Assembly: GCF_000425065.1 (NCBI RefSeq)
Contig: NZ_AULB01000018.1
Span: forward strand, 107,744 to 171,743
Length of the DNA stretch: 64,000 nt
Origin: Actinomadura rifamycini DSM 43936
Lineage (GTDB): Bacteria > Actinomycetota > Actinomycetes > Streptosporangiales > Streptosporangiaceae
Reading direction: 5' to 3'
Positions 49,727-61,844 of this stretch are shown piece by piece; positions within the stretch are counted from its first letter, which is position 1, and each line of letters starts with the position of its first letter. The translations under genes and the position numbers were made by a program. Below the pieces are notes generated by a model that saw only the letters and a program-made list of their open reading frames with translations, was not told the origin of the DNA and searched no databases.

Positions 49727-50652
49727 GGCGTCGAGGGCGTCGGCTCCGTGTCGAACCGGGCGTTCGGGAGGTACAGCCGCGACCCGAACACCGCCATCGT
49801 CGCCGGGACGTCGAACGCCCCGGGGTGGCGCACGCGCCGCACGACGCGCCCCTCGGTGCCCGCCTCGTTCAACCGGAGGACCGCGATCGCGTTCAACCGG
49901 TTCTGCACCGCGTACAGCGTGCGCCCCCGCAGGAGCAGGCCGTCGCCCTCCCGCAGCGACTCGCCGTGCAGGTCCACCCGGCGGGTCCTCCCGGACGGGT
50001 CGACGCGGAACAGCCCGCCGGTGTTCGACTGGACGACGAGGAAGCCCCGCCCGTCCGGGGTCCGCGTGATGCCGTTGGCGTTGAAGCCGTCGCCGTACAC
50101 CAGGTCGCCGGTGAGCGGGATCCGCTGCGCGGCCCGGGGCAGGCGGCCGCCGCGCAGCGGCAGCCGGTAGAGCACCGGCGCGGTCGAGTCCGTGATCCAC
50201 GCCGCGTCCGGCGTGAGGACGATGTCGTTGACGAACGCCGGGCCCGTCGCCAGCCGGTAGGAGGCCAGCACCCGGCCGGTGCGCGCGTCCAGGACCCGCG
50301 CGTCGCCGCCCGTGCCGCCCGCGACGAACAGCCGCCCGCGGCCGTCCAGCGCCAGCCCGAGGGCGGGGGTGCCCGGCCCCCGGCTGACGACGGCGCCGCG
50401 CCCGGTGCGCAGGTCGGCGCGGTAGATCGAGCCGTCGGCCATGGAGCCGACGAACGCGAACGGGCCGTGCCCGATCGCGATCCCCTCCGGCCGGAAGCCG
50501 TCCGGCAGCCGGATCGTCGCCGGGAACCGGGCAGGGGACGCGGCCGCGGGACGGGCGTCGTGGACGCGGGCCTCCTCGGCCGCGTGAGCCGGACCGCCCG
50601 CCCCGGCGGCCAGCGTGAGGGCGAGTACTGCGGAGATCGATCGGTGTCGCAT
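49696..50652 (-). CDS. Secreted SMP-30/gluconolactonase-like beta-propeller
   Basis: A 318-residue exported protein: signal peptide MRHRSISAVLALTLAAGAGGPAHA, then a six-bladed propeller pattern (DGFRPEGIAIGHGPFAFVGSMADGSIYRADLRTG, PALGLALDGRGRLFVAGGTGGDARVLDARTGRVLASY, FVNDIVLTPDAAWITDSTAPVLYRLPL, GFNANGITRTPDGRGFLVVQSNTGGLFRVDPSG). The conserved FNANGI and the FVNDIV Asp/Asn are typical metal-pocket positions of the SMP-30 family. The substrate is unknown; a lactonase or binding role is possible. Confidence 0.82.
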   Translation of the reverse strand: MRHRSISAVLALTLAAGAGGPAHAAEEARVHDARPAAASPARFPATIRLPDGFRPEGIAIGHGPFAFVGSMADGSIYRADLRTGRGAVVSRGPGTPALGLALDGRGRLFVAGGTGGDARVLDARTGRVLASYRLATGPAFVNDIVLTPDAAWITDSTAPVLYRLPLRGGRLPRAAQRIPLTGDLVYGDGFNANGITRTPDGRGFLVVQSNTGGLFRVDPSGRTRRVDLHGESLREGDGLLLRGRTLYAVQNRLNAIAVLRLNEAGTEGRVVRRVRHPGAFDVPATMAVFGSRLYLPNARFDTEPTPSTPYTVVGVPLP

Positions 50653-50694
50653 GCCCTCAGAGTCGAACGAAACCGATCTATCAGTCCAACACAT

Positions 50695-50741
50695 GTTCCT
50701 CATCGGATCCATCGCGATTCACGATGGATCCGATGAGGAAC
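50695..50741. terminator. Perfect 20-bp-stem hairpin after the subtilase gene
   Basis: GTTCCTCATCGGATCCATCG (50695-50714) and its exact reverse complement (50722-50741) flank a 7-nt loop. It starts 18 bp beyond the subtilase stop codon and precedes the SMP-30-like promoter on the same strand, so a terminator is the simplest reading. Confidence 0.75.
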
Positions 50742-50759
50742 GCCGGATCGAGAGTGGGG

Positions 50760-53700
50760 TCAGTGGACGGTGTAGGCGCGGATGATGGTCTGGTCGATGG
50801 TGCCGCCCGAGGCGTCCTCCGCGGTGACGTGCAGGGACACCGACTGGCCCTCGCCGGACGGGAGGGGGGCGCTGAAGCGGCCGTTGCCCAGGGCCTTCAC
50901 GTCGACGGGCGTCCACGTCTCGCCGTCGTCGGTCGACGTGCGGAAGCGGAGACCGGTGACCTCCGACCGCTTCGAGCCCGCCATGCGCGCGACGGTGAAC
51001 ACGGCCGGTTCGCCGGTCGGGCGGTTCAGCAGGTCGAAGTTCAGGTCGTAGTCGACGAGGAGGAGCGGGAGGCTCTCGCTCCCGTGGCCGCGCGGGGCGC
51101 GGGCGCGGAACGTCCAGGACGTCGACGTGCGGGTCGACACCGGCAGGATCGCCGACGCGTCGTTGTCGTACTTCAGCGTGAACTCGCTCGCGTCGGACGG
51201 GACGGTGAAGTCGCCGTACGGCCCGTTCGCCTCACCGAGCTCCGCGTCCCCGGACGACAGGGTCATGTGCCCCTTGACCTCGTGCATCCCGCAGTCGAAG
51301 GCTTCCGGGCGGGCCTGGAGGTCGACGAGCGCGACGCGCAGGGTGCCGCGCGTCCGGGCCGCCGGCTCGCGCACGCAGGCGCTGGGCGAGACGCCGGTGC
51401 CGGAGTACGGGCCGGGCCGCAGCGGCTGGCGGCCCCACTCGCGGGTGACCCGCTCGCCCGGCGCGAGTTCGGTGAACGTGCCCTGGTCGAGCCACATCTC
51501 CTCGCCGAACTGGACGCCGCCGTAGCTCATCCACAGCCAGCCGTCCGGGGCCACCACGTGGTCGTTGCGGACGGTGCCGGGACGGGCGTCGCCGCCGACG
51601 TCGAACGACAGCAGGCCCTCGGGGCTCATCCCGTAGCGCTTCTGGATCATGGCACGGTCGGTCTCGCCGTTGAACGCGGCGAACCGCTGCTCGACGCGGG
51701 CCGCCTTCGCCAGGTCGGCGGCGGTGACGACGCGCGTCGGGTCCGCGGGGATGCGGTCGCCCAGGTCGTGCACGACGTCGTAGGCGGCGCCGGGCGCCGT
51801 CAGCCGGTGCTGGGTGGACGCCTTGAACGTGCCGGTCTCCACGCCCTCCATCGGCTGGGCGTAGACGGGCGCCTCGGCGGGGTCGAACGCGTACACGGAG
51901 TAGTACCAGAGCCCGTCCCCGGCGTCCCGGACGATGTCCGCGGCCGACATCGCCGTCTCCGTCCGCACGCCCTCGACGCTGGCGCCGACCCGGACGGCCG
52001 CGGCGCCGTCGAGCGTCACGGTCGTGTCGCGGTCGACGACCACATCGGGGTCGCCGGTGAGGGCCGAGCGCCAGTCGCCGTAGTCGTCCACGGTGCCGAG
52101 GACGGCGTAGCGGCCTTCGGGCACGCGGAGCTCCGACCCGTTCTCGGCGTACTCGTAGAACACCGAGTGGTCGTCGAGGTTGACCACCGTCGCGGTCACA
52201 CCGAAGTCCGCGGGGTCGGTGTCGGGCAGCGGCGTCGCCGCGATTTTGAGCGTGTGCGTCGCGGGCTCGACGTAGAAGGTCACGGGGGTGGCGAGCGCGG
52301 CGCCGCCGCCCTTGGCCGTGACGACGGCCGTGTACCGGCCGGGGCGGTCGGCGAGCTTGGACGCGTCGACGGTCAGCGGCACCGTGCCGGTGCCGCCCGC
52401 GGGGACGGTGACGCGGGACGGGACGGTCGCGGCGCCCTTCGCGGCGCGGCCCTTCCGGTCGGTCACCTCGACGCTGAGCGCGAGGTCGACGGGGCGGCCG
52501 GCGGTCGACGTCCAGCCGAGCTTCGTCGACAGCGCGCCGTGGTCCGGGTACTTCGCCGTGCCGAGGTGGACGATGCTCTGCGCGGTGTGGACGCGCCCGC
52601 GCGCGGCCTCGCCGACGTCGAGCCGTCCGGCGCCGAGCTCGTACGCGTCGCCGCCCGTGGCGGGGTCGGCGGTGCCGACGAGCGCGGCCTTGAGGCGGGC
52701 GGGGTCCCAGTCGGGGTGCCGGGCGGCGAGCAGCGCCGCGGCGCCCGCGACGTGCGGCGCGGCCATCGAGGTGCCGGACATCTTCGTGTAGTGCGCGTCG
52801 ACCGGGGCGCCCTGCGCGGTGCCCTGCGCGCGGGCGGCCACGATGTCGACGCCGGGCGCGACGATCTCCGGTTTGGCGGTGTCGCCGACCGGGCCGCGGC
52901 TGGAGAACTCGGCGAGCGCGTCCCTCGCGTCGACCGCGCCGACCGTCAGCGCCTTCTCGGCCGTGCCGGGGGACCCGACGCTCTCGAACAGGGACTCGTT
53001 GCCCGCCGCGACGACGAACAGGGTGCCGTGCTCGGCGGTGAGGTCGTTCAGCGCGAGCGACAGGGGGTCGGTGCCGTCGGTGGGGGCGCCGCCGAGGCTC
53101 ATGTTGACGACGTCGGCGCGGGCGGCGGCCCACTCCATCCCGGCGATGACGGAGGAGTCGCTGCCGTACCCGTCGTCGTCGAGGACCTTGCCGATCACCA
53201 GGCTCGCGCCGGGCGCGACGCCGGTGCGCTCGCCGGACGACGCGGCGCCCGTCCCGGCGACCGTCGCGGCGACGTGCGTGCCGTGGCCGACGCGGTCGGC
53301 GGCGTCGGGCGACTCGGTGAAGTTCGCCGTCTCCGCGACGCGCCCCTTGAGGTCGGGGTGCGCGGCGTCGACGCCGGTGTCCAGGACGGCGACCTTCGCG
53401 CCCTTGCCCGTGTAGCCCGCGCGCCAGGCGGCCGGTGCGCCGATCTGGCCCAGGTTCCGGTCGAGGCGGCGGGCGGCGGCGGGCGCCGCGGGCGCGGTCG
53501 GGGCCGCGGGGGCCGTCGGGGCGACGTTCGCCTCGACCCGGCCGTCCAGCCAGACGCGCTCGATGCCGCCGGCCGACTTCGCCGACGGCCCGTTCATGCG
53601 GGCGAGCGCGTCGCCGAGGCCGCGGGCGTCCTTCTTGGACTGCCGGACGGCGACGGCGCCGATGCTCGGCAGCTCCTTCGTCGTCTCGAGGGTGCCGCCG

Positions 53701-54155
53701 AGGGCGGCCAGGGCGCGCGGGCCGCCGGTCCGCCGGACGATCAGCGGCAGGTGGGCGCTGCGGGCGTCGTCGTAGCCCTGCTCGATCAGCGCGGTGACGT
53801 CGAACAGTTCGGGGTCGAGGACGCGGCCGACGAGGCCCGCGACGTCGACCGGGGTGACGACGACGTGCCCGTCCGGCCGGATCTCCTTGCGGAACGAGCG
53901 CTTCTCGCGGCCGGGCGCGGGGGTCACCGACACGAGCGGCGGCTTGCCCGCGACCGTCCGGACCGTGACGACGTCGCCGGTCAGCAGCGTGACCGTCCAG
54001 GACTTCCCGGAGGCCAGGCCGCCGGCGGACGCGGCGGGCGGTGCGGCGGGCGGCGGGGCGGGCGGGGCGGCGTGGGCGGGGGCGGGCAGGGCGGTCAGCG
54101 CGCCCGCGGCGAGCAGGGAGCCGAGCAGGGCCCGGCTCCGGCGTTGGTGGGTCAT
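50760..54155 (-). CDS. Large secreted S8 family serine protease (subtilase)
   Basis: A 1131-residue exported protease. Signal peptide (residues 1 to about 30, ending AHA), an inhibitor-like propeptide region (about 45-230), then the S8 domain with the triad Asp in VAVLDTGVD (about 257), His in GHGTHVAAT (about 292) and Ser in SGTSMAAPHVAG (about 459), plus the oxyanion Asn in VVAAGNES. The remaining 650 residues are beta-rich domains of unknown function, resembling the C-terminal part of large Streptomyces-type subtilases. AGAGGAG precedes the ATG at 54155. Likely function: extracellular protein degradation. Confidence 0.92.
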   Translation of the reverse strand: MTHQRRSRALLGSLLAAGALTALPAPAHAAPPAPPPAAPPAASAGGLASGKSWTVTLLTGDVVTVRTVAGKPPLVSVTPAPGREKRSFRKEIRPDGHVVVTPVDVAGLVGRVLDPELFDVTALIEQGYDDARSAHLPLIVRRTGGPRALAALGGTLETTKELPSIGAVAVRQSKKDARGLGDALARMNGPSAKSAGGIERVWLDGRVEANVAPTAPAAPTAPAAPAAARRLDRNLGQIGAPAAWRAGYTGKGAKVAVLDTGVDAAHPDLKGRVAETANFTESPDAADRVGHGTHVAATVAGTGAASSGERTGVAPGASLVIGKVLDDDGYGSDSSVIAGMEWAAARADVVNMSLGGAPTDGTDPLSLALNDLTAEHGTLFVVAAGNESLFESVGSPGTAEKALTVGAVDARDALAEFSSRGPVGDTAKPEIVAPGVDIVAARAQGTAQGAPVDAHYTKMSGTSMAAPHVAGAAALLAARHPDWDPARLKAALVGTADPATGGDAYELGAGRLDVGEAARGRVHTAQSIVHLGTAKYPDHGALSTKLGWTSTAGRPVDLALSVEVTDRKGRAAKGAATVPSRVTVPAGGTGTVPLTVDASKLADRPGRYTAVVTAKGGGAALATPVTFYVEPATHTLKIAATPLPDTDPADFGVTATVVNLDDHSVFYEYAENGSELRVPEGRYAVLGTVDDYGDWRSALTGDPDVVVDRDTTVTLDGAAAVRVGASVEGVRTETAMSAADIVRDAGDGLWYYSVYAFDPAEAPVYAQPMEGVETGTFKASTQHRLTAPGAAYDVVHDLGDRIPADPTRVVTAADLAKAARVEQRFAAFNGETDRAMIQKRYGMSPEGLLSFDVGGDARPGTVRNDHVVAPDGWLWMSYGGVQFGEEMWLDQGTFTELAPGERVTREWGRQPLRPGPYSGTGVSPSACVREPAARTRGTLRVALVDLQARPEAFDCGMHEVKGHMTLSSGDAELGEANGPYGDFTVPSDASEFTLKYDNDASAILPVSTRTSTSWTFRARAPRGHGSESLPLLLVDYDLNFDLLNRPTGEPAVFTVARMAGSKRSEVTGLRFRTSTDDGETWTPVDVKALGNGRFSAPLPSGEGQSVSLHVTAEDASGGTIDQTIIRAYTVH

Positions 54156-54455
54156 CGATCTCCTCTGGCGGGATCCGTCACCCCCTTCTCTGCCGGAGGG
54201 GGCATCCGCATTCACCCCAGAGGTCCCGTAAGCCCCGGATTTCTTACATGCCGGGGAACCGGAATAGGCGGCTCATACGTCCTGTTGTAGAGAGCGGCAG
54301 CAAAGTTGAGTCGAGTCGACTCAAGTGATTTGACAACGAGGAGCCGTCCGGGCAACCTTGCGAACTGGAGACCCAACCGGCCGCACCCTGCCGCTGACGA
54401 CCAGCGGAACGCGACCGGGTGCGCAAACACCGGACGAACGACGGAGGACGAGAAC
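54156..54455. other. Divergent promoter region between subtilase and dnaK genes
   Basis: 300 bp without a gene. The left part (54156-54304) is less GC-rich, as expected for promoters, and should contain the subtilase promoter. The right part holds the HAIR element (54305-54325), a TTGACA -35 (54330-54335) and an untranslated leader of about 90 nt before the dnaK ATG. Confidence 0.75.
54305..54358 (+). promoter_or_regulatory. HspR-binding HAIR element and dnaK promoter
   Basis: GTTGAGT-N7-ACTCAAG (54305-54325) differs from the HAIR consensus CTTGAGT-N7-ACTCAAG at one base. TTGACA (54330-54335), a 17-bp spacer and CAACCT (54353-54358) form a plausible sigma-70-type promoter right after it, so bound HspR would occlude the -35. 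Confidence 0.88.
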
Positions 54456-56312
54456 ATGGCACGTGCGGTCGGCATCGACCTCGGGACGACCAACTCGGTC
54501 GTCGCGATCCTGGAGGGCGGCGAGCCCACCGTCATCGCCAACGCGGAGGGGTCGCGGACCACGCCGTCCGTCGTCGCCTTCGCGAAGAACGGCGAGGTCC
54601 TGGTCGGCGAGGTCGCCAAGCGCCAGGCGGTGACCAACGTCGACAGGACGATCCGGTCGGTCAAGCGCGAGATGGGCACCGACTGGAAGACCAAGATCGA
54701 CGACAAAGACTTCAACCCGCAGCAGATGAGCGCGTTCGTGCTGCAGAAGCTCAAGCGGGACGCCGAGGCGTACCTGGGCGAGACCGTCACCGACGCGGTC
54801 ATCACCGTTCCGGCGTACTTCTCCGACCACCAGCGCCAGGCCACCAAGGAGGCCGGCCAGATCGCGGGGCTGAATGTCCTGCGGATCATCAACGAGCCGA
54901 CGTCCGCGGCGCTGGCCTACCACCTGGAGAAGGAGAACGAGGCCACCATCCTGGTGTTCGACCTCGGCGGCGGCACGTTCGACGTGTCCCTGCTGGAGGT
55001 CGGCGACGGCGTCGTCGAGGTCAAGGCCACCAGCGGCGACAACCACCTCGGCGGCGACGACTGGGACCAGGCCGTCGTCGACTGGCTGGTCGAGAAGTTC
55101 AAGAACGCCAACGGCGTCGACCTGTCCAAGGACAAGATGGCGCTGCAGCGGCTCCGCGAGGCCGCGGAGAAGGCGAAGATCGAGCTGTCCGGTTCGTCCG
55201 AGACGCAGATCAACCTGCCCTACATCACCGCCTCGGCGGAGGGCCCGCTGCACCTCGACGAGAAGCTCACGCGGGCCGAGTTCCAGCGGATGACCTCCGA
55301 CCTGCTCGACCGCACCAAGGCGCCGTTCAACTCGGTGCTGAAGGACGCGAACATCACGGTGAGCGACATCGACCAGGTCGTCCTGGTCGGCGGCTCCACC
55401 CGGATGCCCGCGGTGTCCGACCTGGTCAAGGAGATGACCGGCAAGGAGCCGAACAAGGGCGTCAACCCGGACGAGGTCGTCGCGATCGGCGCCAGCCTCC
55501 AGGCGGGCGTGCTGAAGGGCGAGGTGAAGGACGTCCTGCTGCTGGACGTCACCCCGCTGAGCCTCGGCATCGAGACCAAGGGCGGCATCTTCACCAAGAT
55601 CATCGAGCGGAACACGACGATCCCGACCAAGCGCTCGGAGACGTTCACGACCGCCGACGACAACCAGCCGTCCGTGGAGATCCAGGTCTACCAGGGCGAG
55701 CGCGAGATCGCCGCGTACAACAAGAAGCTCGGCACCTTCCAGCTGACCGGCCTGCCGCCGGCGCCGCGGGGCGTCCCGCAGATCGAGGTCACCTTCGACA
55801 TCGACGCGAACGGCATCGTGAACGTCAGCGCGAAGGACCAGGGCACCGGCAAGGAGCAGTCGATGGTCATCACGGGCGGCAGCGCGCTGCCCAAGGACGA
55901 CATCGAGCAGATGGTCCGCGACGCCGAGCAGTACGCGGAGGAGGACCGCCGCCGCAAGGAGGAGGCCGAGGTCCGCAACCAGGCCGACACCCTCGCGTAC
56001 TCGACCGAGAAGTTCCTGCGGGAGAACGACGAGAAGGTCCCCGCGGAGCTGAAGACCGAGGTCGAGGAGGCCGTCGCCGAGGTCAAGAAGACGCTCGAGG
56101 GCACCGACATCGACGCCATCAAGGGCTCGACGGAGAAGCTCGCGCAGGTCAGCCAGAAGATGGGCGCCGCGATGTACGCCCAGAACCCCGAGGGCGCGCA
56201 GGCGGGCGCGCAGGACGCGGGCCCGACGGCCGACGCCCAGGGCGGCCAGGACGACGAGGTCGTCGACGCCGAGATCATCGACGACGACAAGCCGAAGGGT
56301 GACGCATCGTGA
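54456..56312 (+). CDS. dnaK: Molecular chaperone DnaK (Hsp70)
   Basis: A 618-residue Hsp70. The ATPase domain (1 to about 365) shows GIDLGTTNSVVAILEGGEP, VFDLGGGTFDVSLLEV and LVGGSTRMPAV. The linker DVLLLDVTPLSLGIET leads to the substrate-binding domain (about 375-530) and the acidic C-terminal tail ends in DDEVVDAEIIDDD. It refolds and holds unfolded proteins with GrpE and DnaJ. GGAGG precedes the ATG. Its stop overlaps the grpE GTG (GTGA). Repressed by HspR through the HAIR element. Confidence 0.99.
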   Translation: MARAVGIDLGTTNSVVAILEGGEPTVIANAEGSRTTPSVVAFAKNGEVLVGEVAKRQAVTNVDRTIRSVKREMGTDWKTKIDDKDFNPQQMSAFVLQKLKRDAEAYLGETVTDAVITVPAYFSDHQRQATKEAGQIAGLNVLRIINEPTSAALAYHLEKENEATILVFDLGGGTFDVSLLEVGDGVVEVKATSGDNHLGGDDWDQAVVDWLVEKFKNANGVDLSKDKMALQRLREAAEKAKIELSGSSETQINLPYITASAEGPLHLDEKLTRAEFQRMTSDLLDRTKAPFNSVLKDANITVSDIDQVVLVGGSTRMPAVSDLVKEMTGKEPNKGVNPDEVVAIGASLQAGVLKGEVKDVLLLDVTPLSLGIETKGGIFTKIIERNTTIPTKRSETFTTADDNQPSVEIQVYQGEREIAAYNKKLGTFQLTGLPPAPRGVPQIEVTFDIDANGIVNVSAKDQGTGKEQSMVITGGSALPKDDIEQMVRDAEQYAEEDRRRKEEAEVRNQADTLAYSTEKFLRENDEKVPAELKTEVEEAVAEVKKTLEGTDIDAIKGSTEKLAQVSQKMGAAMYAQNPEGAQAGAQDAGPTADAQGGQDDEVVDAEIIDDDKPKGDAS

Positions 56313-57025
56313 GCACCTCTCCCGACGAGGGCGAGGAGAAGGAGGGACCGGTGATCCGCGACAAGCGGCGCATCGACCCCGAGACAGGGGAAGTCCGTAC
56401 ACCGCCGGCCGGGAAGCGGGCGGACAAGAAGGACGAGCCCGCCGCCCCGGCGGCCCCCGCCGCGGACGCGTCCGGCGGCGGGGAGGCCGGGGAGGAGACC
56501 GCGGCCCTGAAGGAGCAGCTGGCCGAGCGGCTGGCCGACCTGCAGCGGCTCAAGGCGGAGTACGACAACTACCGCAAGCGCGTCGACCGCGACCGGGTCG
56601 CGGTCCGGGAGCAGGCGCTCGGGCAGGTGCTGTCGGAGCTGCTGCCGGTCCTGGACGACATCGGCCGCGCCCGCGACCACGACGAGCTGACCGGCGGGTT
56701 CAAGTCCGTCGGGGAGGCCCTCGAGTCGGTCACCGGGAAGCTCGGGCTGGAGAAGTACGGGGAGAAGGGCGAGCCCTTCGACCCGACGGTGCACGAGGCG
56801 CTCATGCACTCCTACTCGAAGGACGTCGCGGAGACGAGCGTCGCGGACGTCCTGCAGCCCGGCTACCGGATCGGCGAGCGGATCCTGCGCGCGGCGCGGG
56901 TCGCGGTCGCCGAGCCCGACCCGAACGCGGGCGACGACGGCGCCGGCGAGGGCGCCGAGGACGCCGCCGGCGCGGCGGAGGAGTCGGCGGACGGGGCGGA
57001 CGGCTCCGGCAAGTCCGACGAGTGA
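56309..57025 (+). CDS. grpE: Nucleotide exchange factor GrpE
   Basis: A 238-residue GrpE: long acidic and disordered N-terminus (1 to about 65), coiled coil (ALKEQLAERLADLQRLKAEYDNYRKRVDRDR), and the beta-domain motif HEALMHSYSKDVAETSVADVLQPGYRIGERILRAARVAV that contacts DnaK. The C-terminus is an unusually long acidic Ala/Glu/Asp tail (about 30 residues). GTG start overlaps the dnaK stop by 4 nt, ensuring coupled synthesis. Confidence 0.97.
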   Translation: MSTSPDEGEEKEGPVIRDKRRIDPETGEVRTPPAGKRADKKDEPAAPAAPAADASGGGEAGEETAALKEQLAERLADLQRLKAEYDNYRKRVDRDRVAVREQALGQVLSELLPVLDDIGRARDHDELTGGFKSVGEALESVTGKLGLEKYGEKGEPFDPTVHEALMHSYSKDVAETSVADVLQPGYRIGERILRAARVAVAEPDPNAGDDGAGEGAEDAAGAAEESADGADGSGKSDE

Positions 57026-57034
57026 CGCACGGAC

Positions 57035-57069
57035 GGCCCGTCCCGTCCCCGCGCGGGGCGGGACGGGCC
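57035..57069 (+). terminator. Hairpin between grpE and dnaJ
   Basis: GGCCCGTCCC and GGGACGGGCC form a 10-bp outer stem continued by G-C and CCCCGC/GCGGGG pairs with one bulged T. It may partially terminate transcription and set the ratio of DnaK-GrpE to the downstream genes. Confidence 0.65.
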
Positions 57070-57126
57070 GGACGCCGGGCGGCAGACTGGACGTAGGCAA
57101 GTGGGCATAGCAGAGAGCGGGGCGCC

Positions 57127-58302
57127 GTGAGCACCAAGGACTACCTGGAGAAGGACTACTACAAGGTCCTCGGTGTCTCGAAGACCGCGTCGCAGGAGGA
57201 GATCAAGAAGTCCTACCGGAAGCTGGCCCGCAAGTACCACCCGGACGCGAACCGGGGGGACGCCGACGCCGAGGACCGCTTCAAGGAGGTCTCCGAAGCC
57301 TACGACGTCCTCTCCGACGAGAAGCGCCGCAAGGAGTACGACTCCGTGCGGTCCATGCCGGGCGGTTTCCGCGGGCAGCAGGGCGGCGGGTTCCCGTTCG
57401 ACTTCGGCGACATCTTCGGGCAGACCGGAGGCACCGGGACGCAGACCGGCGGCGCCGGGGAGCGCATCGGCGACCTGTTCGGCGGGCTGTTCAACCGCGG
57501 CGGCGGCGCGGGCACCCGCACCACCGGGACGCGGCGGGCCCGGCGCGGCGCCGACGTCGAGACGGACGTGACGCTGACGTTCGGCCGCGCGATGAACGGC
57601 GTGACCGTCCCGATCAAGCTGACGAGCGAGGCGGCGTGCGGGAGCTGCCGCGGCACGGGCGCGAAGGCGGGGACCGTCCCGCGGGTGTGCCCGAGCTGCG
57701 AGGGCACCGGCCACGAGACCCGCAACCTCGGCAACTTCGGGTTCCAGGAGCCGTGCAAGGAGTGCCGGGGCCGCGGCCTCGTCGTCGACGACCCCTGCCC
57801 GACCTGCCACGGCAGCGGGCGCGCCACCGGCACCCGGACGATCCAGGCGCGCGTCCCCGCGGGCGTCGCCGACGGGCAGAAGATCCGGCTGAAGGGCAAG
57901 GGCGCGCCGGGCGAGAACGGCGGCCCGAACGGCGACCTGTACGTGAACATCAAGGTGAAGCCGCACGCGGTGTTCGGCCGCAGCGGCGACAACCTGACGC
58001 TGTCGGTGCCGGTGACGTTCCCGGAGGCGGCGCTCGGTGGCGAGATCCGGGTGCCGACGTTCCAGGGGCAGCCGGTGACGCTGCGGCTGCCCGAGGGCAC
58101 CCCGAACGGGCGCACGTTCCGCGTCCGGGGCCGCGGCGCGACCCGGCGGGACGGCACCAAGGGCGACCTGCTCGTCACCGTCGACGTGCAGGTGCCGGCG
58201 AAGCTGGACGACCAGACGCGGGAGGCTCTGACCAGGCTGCGGGACGCGGGCGGCGGCGACGAGCTGCGCGCCGACCTGATCAAGCAGGCCAGACAGGAGT
58301 GA
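57127..58302 (+). CDS. dnaJ: Co-chaperone DnaJ (type I Hsp40)
   Basis: A 391-residue type I J-protein: J domain (about 10-75) with HPD in RKYHPDANRG, Gly/Phe-rich linker, the zinc domain with four CxxCxGxG repeats (CGSCRGTG, CPSCEGTG, CKECRGRG, CPTCHGSG, about 175-235), and the C-terminal peptide-binding domain. It stimulates DnaK ATPase and delivers substrates. GTG start at 57127. It is separated from grpE by a 101-bp gap with a hairpin; hspR follows 2 bp after its stop codon. Confidence 0.98.
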   Translation: MSTKDYLEKDYYKVLGVSKTASQEEIKKSYRKLARKYHPDANRGDADAEDRFKEVSEAYDVLSDEKRRKEYDSVRSMPGGFRGQQGGGFPFDFGDIFGQTGGTGTQTGGAGERIGDLFGGLFNRGGGAGTRTTGTRRARRGADVETDVTLTFGRAMNGVTVPIKLTSEAACGSCRGTGAKAGTVPRVCPSCEGTGHETRNLGNFGFQEPCKECRGRGLVVDDPCPTCHGSGRATGTRTIQARVPAGVADGQKIRLKGKGAPGENGGPNGDLYVNIKVKPHAVFGRSGDNLTLSVPVTFPEAALGGEIRVPTFQGQPVTLRLPEGTPNGRTFRVRGRGATRRDGTKGDLLVTVDVQVPAKLDDQTREALTRLRDAGGGDELRADLIKQARQE

Positions 58303-58304
58303 TC

Positions 58305-58751
58305 ATGGACCCGTTCGGTGACGACACCCCGGTCTACGTGATCTCCGTGGCGGCGCAGCTCTCCGGGCTGCATCCGCAGACGCTGCGGACGTACGACCGG
58401 ATGGGGCTGGTGTCCCCGGGCCGGACGGCGGGCCGGGGCCGCCGCTACTCGATGCGCGACATCGTGCTGCTCCGCGAGATCCAGCGGCTCTCCCAGGAGG
58501 AGGGCATCAACCTGTCGGGCATCAAGCACATCCTGGGGCTGCAGCGCGACAACGCGCGGCTCCGCGAGGAGCTCGCCAAGGCGCACGCCGCCCTGGACGA
58601 GCTGGCGAACGAACTCGAATCGACCCGGGCGGTCGCGGCGCGGCTGGCGCAGCAGCGGCGGCACGGCGACCCGGGCGCGCCCGGGTCCGACCTGGTGCCG
58701 ATCCGGCGCACCAGCGTCGTGGTCTGGCAGCAGCGGCCCGAGCGCGACTAG
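58305..58751 (+). CDS. hspR: Heat-shock repressor HspR (MerR family)
   Basis: A 148-residue MerR-like repressor: VYVISVAAQLSGLHPQTLRTYDRMGLVSPGRTAGRGRRYSMRDIVLLREIQRLSQEEGINLSGIKHILGL is the DNA-binding part, followed by a coiled coil and the tail VVVWQQRPERD. HspR represses its own operon by binding HAIR with DnaK as co-repressor; the HAIR at 54305-54325 supports this here. AGGAG precedes the ATG, which starts 2 bp after the dnaJ stop. Confidence 0.96.
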   Translation: MDPFGDDTPVYVISVAAQLSGLHPQTLRTYDRMGLVSPGRTAGRGRRYSMRDIVLLREIQRLSQEEGINLSGIKHILGLQRDNARLREELAKAHAALDELANELESTRAVAARLAQQRRHGDPGAPGSDLVPIRRTSVVVWQQRPERD

Positions 58752-58791
58752 GCCGCCGGGCAGGGCTCTGAGGACGCAGGGGGAGCGGATC

Positions 58792-61389
<2,598 letters not shown>

Positions 61390-61405
61390 CGCGGCCCCCG
61401 CGGGG

Positions 61406-61777
61406 TCAGATCTCGAGGTTCTGCTCGATGTCCTTGAGCCGGTGCCGGGCCAGCGCCAGGTTGGCCCGGCTCCGGTCGAGGACCATGTACATGAACAGGC
61501 CCTTGCCCTTGCGGCCCGTCACCGGCCGGATGATGTGGTACTGCGTGGAGATGCTGATGAGGATGTCCTCGATCTCCTCCTGGATGCCGAGCTGCTCCAT
61601 CGTCCGCAGCTTCGCCCGCACCACCTCGGTGTTGCCCGCGGCGGCGACCGTCAGGTCGAACGCGTTGGAGCTGCCGAGGTGGCCGAGCGCCATCCCGCTG
61701 CCGTAGTCGACCACCGCGGCGCCGACCGCGCCGTCGATCGCCATCATCTCCTTGAGGGCCAGGTCCAGATTCGGCAT
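61406..61777 (-). CDS. Roadblock/LC7-domain protein
   Basis: A 123-residue roadblock/LC7 protein: MPNLDLALKEMMAIDGAVGAAVVDYGSGMALGHLGSSNAFDLTVAAAGNTEVVRAKLRTMEQLGIQEEIEDILISISTQYHIIRPVTGRKGKGLFMYMVLDRSRANLALARHRLKDIEQ. These proteins regulate small GTPases (MglB type) or form scaffolds. Unlike cvn conservons, no GTPase, DUF742 or sensor-kinase gene is adjacent. GGGGAGG precedes the ATG. It is last in a four-gene minus-strand cluster, 67 bp after the preceding gene. Confidence 0.87.
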   Translation of the reverse strand: MPNLDLALKEMMAIDGAVGAAVVDYGSGMALGHLGSSNAFDLTVAAAGNTEVVRAKLRTMEQLGIQEEIEDILISISTQYHIIRPVTGRKGKGLFMYMVLDRSRANLALARHRLKDIEQNLEI

Positions 61778-61844
61778 GTGCCTCCCCTTCCATTCGGGTT
61801 CTCTGCGTTCGGGTTCTCGGGGTTCTGTTCCGTTGGGGTCCGGT